Translations under genes and position numbers: made by a program
Assembly: GCA_003516955.1 (NCBI GenBank)
Contig: DPBN01000212.1
Span: forward strand, 1 to 6,464
Length of the DNA stretch: 6,464 nucleotides
Direction of reading: 5' to 3'
From: Armatimonadota bacterium
GTDB taxonomy: Bacteria; Armatimonadota; Fimbriimonadia; Fimbriimonadales; Fimbriimonadaceae
Notes under the pieces: generated by a model
What the model saw: only the letters and a program-made list of their open reading frames with translations
The model's database searches: none
Told to the model about the DNA's origin: nothing
In this document: piece after piece, positions 1 to 5,768 of the stretch
Layout: every line of letters begins with the position of its first letter
Numbering within the stretch: the stretch's first letter is position 1

Positions 1-583
1 CTCCCGCCGATTCGAAGACCAGCACGCCGAGGCCGGAGGATCGCAGGATGATCCGCGCGGCGAGCACCATGCCCAGGCACTCGAAGAACACCCCGGCGAG
101 GTAAAGCAGGTTCCCAAGGGTGTGTCCTTGCGAGAGCTTCGGAAGGCCGAAGCCCAGCACCACCACGTAGGCGCCCGCCACACCGAGGGCGATGGCACCC
201 CACCTTCGCGCGCTGACGTGCTCCCTCAGCAGGAAGAACGCCAGCACCGCCGTGAACACCGGCAGGAGGGTGTTCAGCACGTTCGTCTCGATGCTCGAAC
301 TCAGCCCAAGGCCGACGTAGTACAGCGTGTGCGCCGTCGACACGATGCACAGGCCGATTGCGAAGCTCTTCGCTCGGTCCGCGCCGCGCGGAAGGGACAT
401 CGGCAGCCATCGCGGGCGCGCCAGAGCCAGCGCGGCCATGATCGCGGCGAACAGAGCCCATCGAACAGCCACCAGGCCGACGGGCGTGAACGTCTCCTGA
501 GCAACCTTCGCAATCAGCAGCGTCGGAGCCCACAGCAGGTTGAGCCCCAGCAGGATCAGCATCAGCCGCAGGCCGCGGCTCAT
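1..583 (-). CDS. EamA/DMT-superfamily transporter, N-terminal part (cut by left window edge)
   Basis: Partial integral inner-membrane protein. Members of this family (drug/metabolite transporters such as RhaT, YdcZ and PecM relatives) carry small metabolites; the substrate cannot be told here. The 194 visible residues contain six hydrophobic segments, at about 8-28, 35-55, 74-93, 99-119, 128-146 and 157-177. The first EamA repeat ends in the characteristic pattern LREHVSARRWGAIALGVAG (residues 119-137), meaning an acidic residue after TM4 followed by a Gly-rich TM5. A second repeat starts near residue 157, so roughly 100 residues are missing beyond the edge if it has the usual ten-helix length of about 290-300 residues. 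The start is the ATG at 583-581, overlapping the TGA of the upstream ygfZ-like gene (ATGA). A GGAAGGA Shine-Dalgarno-like stretch lies at 600-594, 10 nt upstream. This suggests translational coupling and one leftward operon. The family assignment is firm; the function is not assignable. Confidence 0.88.
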   Translation of the reverse strand, partial: MSRGLRLMLILLGLNLLWAPTLLIAKVAQETFTPVGLVAVRWALFAAIMAALALARPRWLPMSLPRGADRAKSFAIGLCIVSTAHTLYYVGLGLSSSIETNVLNTLLPVFTAVLAFFLLREHVSARRWGAIALGVAGAYVVVLGFGLPKLSQGHTLGNLLYLAGVFFECLGMVLAARIILRSSGLGVLVFESAG

Positions 584-1410
584 GGCAGATCGATCCTTCC
601 GGGAACCGCGATGGACGACTCGAGAACCCGTTCTCCGCTCTTCACCGTCACGATTTGACCCGGAACCGCGTCCTCGATGCTCAGCAGAGCCGAGCAGATC
701 CAGCGATCGTCCGGCAGACGGCCCTGCCGGAGGACCGCCGCTTCTCGGCCCGAAGCCGCCAACACGGTAGCCCCAGCGGCAAGCGGCTTAGAGACCGTCA
801 GCGCCACCCACCGGCGATGGACCCGGCCTCGGGACTGCACTCTCGCCACAATCTCCTGGCCCACGTAGCAGCCCTTCGAGAAGCTCACGGCGCGAGAAAG
901 AAACTCCGGGCCTAGCTCCTGGACCAGCGGCGCCTGAGCGAACTCGGCAGCGCCCGGCCAGCCCAAGGCGATCTCTGCGGCGTCGCGATCCACCGCCGAT
1001 TCCGCAGCGCCGGAGGTCGAAAGGCTGAGCCACCACCTGCCTGCCGGCACGGCGAGCACCGCGGCTGGATCGGGCTCCGGGGCGAGGCGCGCGACAACGC
1101 CGTCCAGCTTCTCCAGACGGACGTCCTCGAGGATAACCCTCTCCTCCACGGTCTGCTCGAAGCGTCCGACGCGGGAGCGGTCGAGCGCCAACACAACCTC
1201 GCCAGAGCGGACGGTCAGGAACCCGAAGGCCCACACCCTTCCCCGCTCGTCGCAGAAGCCGGTCTCAAGGCACGGAGCGGCAGGAACCGCCGCCACCGCC
1301 TGCGTGCACTGGCCGTTCAGCCACTCGGCCGCGTCCCGGCCAACCAGGCGCATCGGCACCCAGTCGGCCCACGAGCTGGTCGGGTAGCTTGAGACGGCGT
1401 CGTTCGTCAT
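580..1410 (-). CDS. ygfZ: YgfZ/GcvT-like folate-binding protein
   Basis: A 276-residue, probably cytoplasmic protein of the YgfZ family, which is related to the glycine-cleavage T-protein. In E. coli YgfZ is folate-dependent and helps maintain certain iron-sulfur enzymes such as the tRNA methylthiotransferase MiaB. The hallmark KGCYVGQE (residues 179-186, with conserved Cys181) is intact and followed by a basic stretch (RVQSRGRVHRR). The N-terminal folate-fold signature appears as WLNGQCTQ (30-37), matching the usual F-L-Q-G-Q-x-T pattern. Length is close to the family norm, about 280-330. The ATG at 1410-1408 is preceded by GGGAG (1421-1417 on the minus strand) with 6-nt spacing, which supports this start. 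The gene is divergent from the LmeA-like gene with a 23-bp gap. It overlaps the downstream EamA transporter by 4 nt. Family assignment is confident from the Cys motif; the precise client enzymes are unknown. Confidence 0.9.
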   Translation of the reverse strand: MTNDAVSSYPTSSWADWVPMRLVGRDAAEWLNGQCTQAVAAVPAAPCLETGFCDERGRVWAFGFLTVRSGEVVLALDRSRVGRFEQTVEERVILEDVRLEKLDGVVARLAPEPDPAAVLAVPAGRWWLSLSTSGAAESAVDRDAAEIALGWPGAAEFAQAPLVQELGPEFLSRAVSFSKGCYVGQEIVARVQSRGRVHRRWVALTVSKPLAAGATVLAASGREAAVLRQGRLPDDRWICSALLSIEDAVPGQIVTVKSGERVLESSIAVPGRIDLP

Positions 1411-1433
1411 GGACGGCTCCCGAATGGCCCTTT

Positions 1434-2258
1434 ATGACATGGTCCGCGCTTGCTTGGGGGATCGGCCTACTCGGCCTTGGGACCGGCGTCGCCGGGAGGC
1501 AGCTCGACCACTCTGCTGCGGCGGCCATCGCCGACCTCCTCGGCGCGGCCCGGTCCACGGTGGCGGCCAAGGTTAGGACCGATTTTCTGCTGGGGCCTTT
1601 CCAAGGCCGCTTCGCGTCCCTAGAGGCGAAGGCCGCCCGCTTCGCCCTGGAGTCCATGCCGCTGGCGGGCGAGCGCGGCCCGGGAAGGGTGTGGCGCGTC
1701 GCCCGCATGGACCTGGACTTCCGAGACTTTCGGCTCCGGAAGCTGGACGTGCGCGGGTTCCGCGCCAGCATCCCCGAGGTGCGGTTCCAGGCGAAGCCGG
1801 GAGCCAAGCCCTCCATCCGGTTTCTTGGCTCTCAAGAGGGTTCTGGAACCGTCTGGACCGACGCGGAGTCGGTCGCCCGATACGCCGAGCGGCGCTTCCC
1901 CGCCCTTCGCCGGCTGCGCGTCAGTTTCCGGGGCGACTTGGTGGTTCTGGAGGGCGAGGCGACGTTCCTGTGGCGCACCGCCGAGTTCTGGCTCTGTGCG
2001 AGACCCAGGGTCACGAACCCCAGGCGGCTCGGCCTAGCCCCGGTCCGCGTTCTGTTCGCTGGCTCCCGGGCCGAGGGGCAGGCTCTTCAGGCTTGGTCCG
2101 ACCTCCTGGCCGGTTTGATCGATCTGGATCGCGATCTGGGGCTCAACGGCTCTATGGACGCCGCGGAAGCCACCGTGCACCCGGATCGCATCGAGGTGCG
2201 CGGCAGGGTGCGGATCCCGGCGAGGGTTCAGTCGGAAGGCCAGTCCGGTGTATTCTGA
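1434..2258 (+). CDS. DUF2993/LmeA-like lipid-binding protein, probably exported or membrane-anchored
   Basis: A 274-residue protein if started at the ATG at 1434. An N-terminal hydrophobic stretch (about residues 3-21, rich in Leu, Gly, Ala and Trp) looks like a signal peptide or membrane anchor. The body resembles DUF2993, the LmeA family of periplasmic phospholipid-binding proteins. It has an early F-x-G-x-F-x-x-L-E stretch (55-64), an alternating hydrophobic segment MDLDFRDFRLRKLDVRG (92-108), a V-W-T-x-A-x-S-V-A-R-Y-A segment (140-151), then R-V-S-F-R-G-D-L-V-V-L-E-G (162-174). A closing strand pair lies around 247-261. I recognise this by pattern rather than alignment. The start is uncertain: no clear Shine-Dalgarno precedes 1434. 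An in-frame TTG at 1389 would add 15 residues beginning MRRRRSS, but would overlap the divergent ygfZ start by 22 bp. It is the first gene of a tight operon with the glycosyltransferase (4-nt gap) and dGTPase. In mycobacteria LmeA affects lipid-linked mannan assembly; a similar role here is inference only. Confidence 0.68.
   Translation: MTWSALAWGIGLLGLGTGVAGRQLDHSAAAAIADLLGAARSTVAAKVRTDFLLGPFQGRFASLEAKAARFALESMPLAGERGPGRVWRVARMDLDFRDFRLRKLDVRGFRASIPEVRFQAKPGAKPSIRFLGSQEGSGTVWTDAESVARYAERRFPALRRLRVSFRGDLVVLEGEATFLWRTAEFWLCARPRVTNPRRLGLAPVRVLFAGSRAEGQALQAWSDLLAGLIDLDRDLGLNGSMDAAEATVHPDRIEVRGRVRIPARVQSEGQSGVF
2234..2239 (+). promoter_or_regulatory. Shine-Dalgarno-like GGAAGG that could set an earlier GTG start for the glycosyltransferase
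   Basis: GGAAGG lies 8 nt upstream of an in-frame GTG at 2248, inside the end of the LmeA-like gene. The GTG would extend the glycosyltransferase by five residues (245 instead of 240) and make it overlap the upstream gene by 11 nt. The ATG at 2263 has only a weak GAG at 3-nt spacing. Both starts are possible; the ATG is annotated by default. Confidence 0.4.
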
Positions 2259-2262
2259 GTCC

Positions 2263-2985
2263 ATGCGGGCACAGGACGACCCGTCGGCACCGATCGACGT
2301 GACCGTGATCGTGCCTGCGCTGAACGAGGAGGACACCATCGGCGAGGTGGTGGAGCGCCTTCTGGGCCTGCCCCTCCGGACGCAGATCATCGTGGTCAAC
2401 GACGGAAGCACGGACGGAACGTCCGAAGTCCTCGAGCAGTTCCGGGACCGGATCGTGGTGCTCCGCAACCCTCAGCCTGCGGGCAAAGGCAGCGCGATCC
2501 GCTCCGCCCTGCCGCACGCGGCGGGCCGGGCGGTGATCATCCAAGACGCCGATCTCGAGTACGCGCCGGAGGAGATTCCCAAGCTCGTGGAACCGATCCT
2601 GCAGGGCCAAGCGGACGTGGTGTACGGCACCCGGTTCCACCGCGGGCTGCCGCCGGGCATGGCCCTGCCGAACAAGATCGTCAACCTCCTCCTGGCCTGG
2701 GCTGTCCGCCTGCTGTTCTGGCGGCGAATCACCGACGAGGCCACCTGCTACAAGGCTTTCCGGAGGGATCTGCTGCTCTCCATGAACCTGTCCTGCCGGC
2801 GGTTCGAGTTCTGTCCGGAGGTCACGGCCAAGGCGCTGGTCTTGGGTCACCGAATCCTCGAGATTCCGATCCGGTACGAGCCGAGGTCGAAGGAGCACGG
2901 GAAGAAGATCCGCTGGACGGACGCCCCGGCGGCCTTCTGGACGCTCCTGCGGTTCCGCTTCGACCGTTCCTGGAGAAAGCGATGA
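2263..2985 (+). CDS. Family 2 glycosyltransferase, polyprenyl-phosphate sugar synthase (DPM1-like) type
   Basis: A 240-residue GT-A fold glycosyltransferase likely to transfer a sugar from a nucleotide donor to a lipid or glycan acceptor at the cytoplasmic face of the membrane. The N-terminal half has VTVIVPALNEEDTI (13-26), VVNDGSTDGT (44-53) and a nucleotide/metal-binding D-x-D in QDADLEY (94-100, Asp95/Asp97). Next come YGTRF (121-125) and TDEATCYKAFRR (157-168). Its C-terminal half ends with FEFCPEVTAKA (181-191) and EIPIRYEPRSKEHGKKIRW (200-218). These blocks are typical of dolichyl/polyprenyl-phosphate mannose or glucose synthase-like GT2 proteins. There is no C-terminal transmembrane pair; one amphipathic hydrophobic stretch (137-153) could contact the membrane. 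The start codon is either ATG 2263 or GTG 2248. The stop overlaps the dGTPase start by 4 nt (ATGA), and the LmeA-like gene ends 4 nt upstream. The family is firm; donor and acceptor are unknown. Confidence 0.92.
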   Translation: MRAQDDPSAPIDVTVIVPALNEEDTIGEVVERLLGLPLRTQIIVVNDGSTDGTSEVLEQFRDRIVVLRNPQPAGKGSAIRSALPHAAGRAVIIQDADLEYAPEEIPKLVEPILQGQADVVYGTRFHRGLPPGMALPNKIVNLLLAWAVRLLFWRRITDEATCYKAFRRDLLLSMNLSCRRFEFCPEVTAKALVLGHRILEIPIRYEPRSKEHGKKIRWTDAPAAFWTLLRFRFDRSWRKR

Positions 2986-4028
2986 AGGGACATGAAATCC
3001 GCCTCGCTACCGAGCGCTTTGAACGGGAGCACCTCTCCCCCTACGCGGCCAAGGCATGCGAGAGCCAGGGGCGCCTCCTGCCGATCCAAGAGGATCCCGT
3101 GCGCACCTGCTTCCAGCGCGATCGCGACCGCATCCTACACTCCAAGGCGTTTCGCAGGCTGAAGCACAAGACGCAGGTGTTCATCGACCCGAAGGGCGAC
3201 CATTACCGAACTCGGCTGACGCACTCTCTTGAGGTCGCGCAGATCGCCCGGACGGTCGCCCGGGCGTTGCGGCTGAACGAGGACCTGACGGAGGCCATCG
3301 CGCTCGGGCACGACGTCGGCCACACGCCGTTCGGGCACGCCGGCGAGTCCGCGCTGGACGAGGAGATCCGCCGGGCCCGCGAGGAACAATGGGAGGGCTG
3401 GGAGGACCTTCCCGACGGCTTTCGCCACTACGAACAATCGCTCCGGGAGGTGGACCAGCTCAGCTGCCTGAACCTGACCTTCGAGACGAGGGCGGGGATC
3501 GGCGGCCACAGCAAGGGCCGAGGAGACCTCACGGCGCACGACGGCCAACCCACGTCCACGCTGGAGGCGGCGGTCGTTCGGATCAGCGACCGCATCGCCT
3601 ACCTGAACCACGATCTGGACGACGCCCTGCGCAGCGGGATCGTCACCGAGGTTCCACCCCGCTTTCTCGAGATCGGGCCGACCCACGGCGCGCGGATCGG
3701 TGCCATGGTAGCGGACCTGATCGACTGCAGCGCCGACAAGCCGCGCATCTCCCTCTCCCCCGCGATGGCCTCGAGGATGAACGACCTGAAGGAGTGGCTC
3801 TTCGAGCGCGTCTACCTGCAGTACCCGCTCCGGTTCCCGGAGATCGGCAAGGCGAAGGAGGTGGTCAAGTTCCTTTTCCGGCACTACTCCAAGCCCGACC
3901 ACCTTCCCCCGGGGTTCCACGGCCTGAGGGGCGCGCTGGACTACGTCGCAGGCATGACCGACCGCTTCGCGACGCAGAAGTTCGTGGAGCTGGCCGTGCC
4001 CCGCGCGTTCGAGGACGAGCCGCTCTGA
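2982..4028 (+). CDS. dgt: dGTPase-family deoxynucleoside triphosphate triphosphohydrolase (HD domain)
   Basis: A 348-residue cytoplasmic HD-domain phosphohydrolase. The family cleaves dGTP or other dNTPs to the nucleoside plus triphosphate and tunes dNTP pools. The metal-site pattern is complete: His81 in TRLTHSLEVAQIA, His110-Asp111 in ALGHDVGHTPFGHAGE (108-122), and Asp203 in ISDRIAYLNHDLDDA (201-215). Asp203 is placed by analogy with SAMHD1 Asp311. His114, His119 and His149 (FRHYEQSLR) correspond to further active-site histidines of the family. The conserved GIGGHSKGRG (172-181) is also present. The N-terminal RERGR-like region and SKAFRRLKHKTQVF (54-67) are typical. It is shorter than E. 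coli Dgt (about 505 residues) and matches the compact dGTPase-like subgroup. The start at ATG 2982 has GGAGA (2972-2976) 5 nt upstream and overlaps the glycosyltransferase stop, indicating translational coupling. Substrate preference and allosteric activator cannot be read from sequence. Confidence 0.94.
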   Translation: MKGHEIRLATERFEREHLSPYAAKACESQGRLLPIQEDPVRTCFQRDRDRILHSKAFRRLKHKTQVFIDPKGDHYRTRLTHSLEVAQIARTVARALRLNEDLTEAIALGHDVGHTPFGHAGESALDEEIRRAREEQWEGWEDLPDGFRHYEQSLREVDQLSCLNLTFETRAGIGGHSKGRGDLTAHDGQPTSTLEAAVVRISDRIAYLNHDLDDALRSGIVTEVPPRFLEIGPTHGARIGAMVADLIDCSADKPRISLSPAMASRMNDLKEWLFERVYLQYPLRFPEIGKAKEVVKFLFRHYSKPDHLPPGFHGLRGALDYVAGMTDRFATQKFVELAVPRAFEDEPL

Positions 4029-4032
4029 GGCC

Positions 4033-5712
4033 CTATCGGAGCGAAACGCCCTCGGGGATGCTGACCGACACGAGCGAAGAGCCGAGGCGCTGTCCCGTGA
4101 GGTTCGACTCGTCGACCACATAGTCGGCTCCGGCGGCCGCCAGCTCCTGCACGTCGGCGCGGTACCGAGCCCTGGCGGCGATCACGAGAGTGGGATTCAG
4201 CCGCTTGGCCGTCTCGATGATCAGCCGACTAGCGTCGTGGTTGGGAATGCTCACAGCCAGCGCCCTCGCCTGTTCGATTCGAGCCGACTTGAGCACGTCG
4301 AAGACCGTCGCGTCGCCGACCCGGGCCTGCAGCCCTCGCCTTCGAGCCAGGGCCACAAGTCGGGGGTCGACGTCGAGCACGAAGAGCTCCAGGCGGGCAT
4401 CCAGCAGGGGCCGGGCGGCAGCCTGGCCGGATTCGCCGAATCCGACGAGAACGACGTGCCCTGAGAGGCCCTCCCGATGGTGCGCCCTCTCGTCTCCTGC
4501 GAGCTTCCTCGTCGGCACCACGCGCGCCGCCAGCCATCGGGCGATCCGCTGGGAGTGGGGCGCGATCAATGGAGTCGCGAGGATCGTGACCATCGACGCG
4601 GAGACCATCAGCTGGTGGGCGGTCTCCTCGAAGAAGCCCGAGGCGCGCGCGGTCTGAAACAGCACAAACGAAAACTCCCCGACCTGCCCAATGGCGATCG
4701 CGGCGGCGAGCGATGTGAGGATCGACTCCCGGAACACTCGGAATGAAGCATAGGCGAGAACGACCTTGATCAGGAGGATTGCCGCCGCCGCGGAAAGCAC
4801 CAGAGGCAGGTTGGCGAGCAGCCACCTGCCGTCCACCATCATGCCCACCGTGGTGAAGAACAGGGTGACGAAGATCGCCCTCAACGGCCCCACGTCCGCC
4901 CGGATCTGGACGGCGAAGGGAGTGCCGGCCAACAGCATCCCGGCCAAGAACGCGCCCAGGGACGGCGAGACCCCCACCTCGTGGGCCGCCCACGCCGATC
5001 CGACGCACGTCACCACGGCCAAGAGGACGGCCAGCTCCCTGTTCTTCGCAAGGGTCTTCGAATCGTAGAACCTGGGCAGCGCGCGCCCGACGATCAGGTA
5101 GAGCGCGCCGCACGCAGCGAGGATCTTCGCGGACACCAGCAAGGCAGCCAGCCATGGAGAAGCGGGCGAGCCAGTTCCGGCGGGCGCAACCAGGAACGTG
5201 GCGACGAGCATGATCGGCAGCAGCATCGCGTCCTGAAGAATCAGGACCCCGAACGCCAGCCTTCCGTACGGTGCGTCCAGTTGCCGCCGCTCCTGCAGGA
5301 CTCCCAGCACCACGGCGGTGCTGCTCAGCGTCATGGCCAAGCCAGCCACCACGCTCTCCTTCATTCCAAGGCCGAAAGCCAAGGCGATGCCCAGGCCGGC
5401 GGCCGCCGTAGACCCAAGCTGCACCAAGCCGCCTCCCAGCGCCACCGGGCCGAGCCGCCGGAGCTTCGACCAGCTGAACTCCAATCCAATCGAGAACAGG
5501 AAGAGCGCAACCCCGAGCTCCCCAACCGTGGCCAAACCCTCTCCTTCGGAAACCAGCCCGAACGCCCTGGGACCCAGAAACAGACCCGTCACCAAATAGC
5601 CCAGCACCGAGCTCAGCCGGAGCTTCTGGGCGATCGCGCCAGCGAGGAAGGCGATGCCGAGGACCATGACGAAGTCCAGAATCGACCGCCAGCCGGAGTG
5701 CATGGGTTCCAT
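4033..5712 (-). CDS. Kef-type CPA2 cation/proton antiporter with C-terminal RCK (TrkA-N) domain
   Basis: A 559-residue inner-membrane monovalent cation:proton antiporter (KefB/KefC-like, CPA2), probably moving K+ or Na+ against H+. Residues 11-384 hold about 12-13 hydrophobic segments. Family landmarks are SSVLGYLVTGLFLGPRAFGL (34-53), the Gln160-Asp161 pair in LILQDAMLLPIM, SPSLGAFLAGMLLAGT (249-264), FFTTVGMMVDG (285-295) and GQVGEFSFVLF (342-352). After a short basic linker comes a Rossmann-type RCK-N/TrkA-N domain, with VVLVGFGESGQAAA (420-433) as the G-x-G-x-x-G nucleotide-binding loop. This is followed by VLDVDP (445-450) and GDATVFDVLK (466-475). The protein ends soon after the Rossmann fold, so no TrkA-C/RCK-C domain is visible. 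The start is ATG 5712 or, three codons later, ATG 5703; neither has a good Shine-Dalgarno. No KefF/KefG-type ancillary gene is adjacent. It is convergent with dgt (4 bp between stops) and divergent from the lipoprotein gene. Confidence 0.93.
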   Translation of the reverse strand: MEPMHSGWRSILDFVMVLGIAFLAGAIAQKLRLSSVLGYLVTGLFLGPRAFGLVSEGEGLATVGELGVALFLFSIGLEFSWSKLRRLGPVALGGGLVQLGSTAAAGLGIALAFGLGMKESVVAGLAMTLSSTAVVLGVLQERRQLDAPYGRLAFGVLILQDAMLLPIMLVATFLVAPAGTGSPASPWLAALLVSAKILAACGALYLIVGRALPRFYDSKTLAKNRELAVLLAVVTCVGSAWAAHEVGVSPSLGAFLAGMLLAGTPFAVQIRADVGPLRAIFVTLFFTTVGMMVDGRWLLANLPLVLSAAAAILLIKVVLAYASFRVFRESILTSLAAAIAIGQVGEFSFVLFQTARASGFFEETAHQLMVSASMVTILATPLIAPHSQRIARWLAARVVPTRKLAGDERAHHREGLSGHVVLVGFGESGQAAARPLLDARLELFVLDVDPRLVALARRRGLQARVGDATVFDVLKSARIEQARALAVSIPNHDASRLIIETAKRLNPTLVIAARARYRADVQELAAAGADYVVDESNLTGQRLGSSLVSVSIPEGVSLR

Positions 5713-5716
5713 TCTA
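5711..5716 (-). promoter_or_regulatory. Possible -10 element (TAGAAT) for the antiporter gene
   Basis: On the minus strand TAGAAT matches the bacterial -10 consensus TATAAT at five of six bases. It ends 7 nt before the ATG at 5703, so transcription would begin at or next to that codon, giving a leaderless message starting at residue 4 of the annotated protein. I see no clear -35. This is a motif match by eye only. Confidence 0.25.
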
Positions 5717-5757
5717 CAGGTTCGCCGGCCCGAACCAGGCGGGCGGAGACAGCGGGG

Positions 5758-5763
5758 TACAAC
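5758..5763 (+). promoter_or_regulatory. Possible -10 element (TACAAC) for the lipoprotein gene
   Basis: TACAAC in the 56-bp divergent gap matches the -10 consensus at four of six bases, including the initial TA. It ends 5 nt before the ATG at 5769, which has no obvious Shine-Dalgarno. The geometry would fit leaderless transcription. No convincing -35 sits 16-19 nt upstream. Confidence 0.22.
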
Positions 5764-5768
5764 TGGCC

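Noticed and set aside
122..658. Long plus-strand open frame of 178 codons rich in Arg, Gln and His
   Set aside because: It lies opposite the EamA transporter, which has clear membrane helices. The product is a low-complexity Arg/Gln/His string typical of the antisense frame of a high-GC gene.
2152..2898. 248-codon minus-strand open frame
   Set aside because: It is antisense to the glycosyltransferase, whose motifs are intact in the forward frame. The antisense product shows no recognisable domain.
4021..4043. Possible terminator hairpin at the convergent junction (CGCTC at 4021-4025 pairing with GAGCG at 4039-4043)
   Set aside because: The stem is only 5 bp with a 13-nt loop and no T-tract on either strand, so it is not distinguishable from chance in a GC-rich region.
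3135..4121. 328-codon minus-strand open frame
   Set aside because: It is antisense to the dGTPase gene, which has all HD residues. The length of the open frame reflects high GC and few stop codons.
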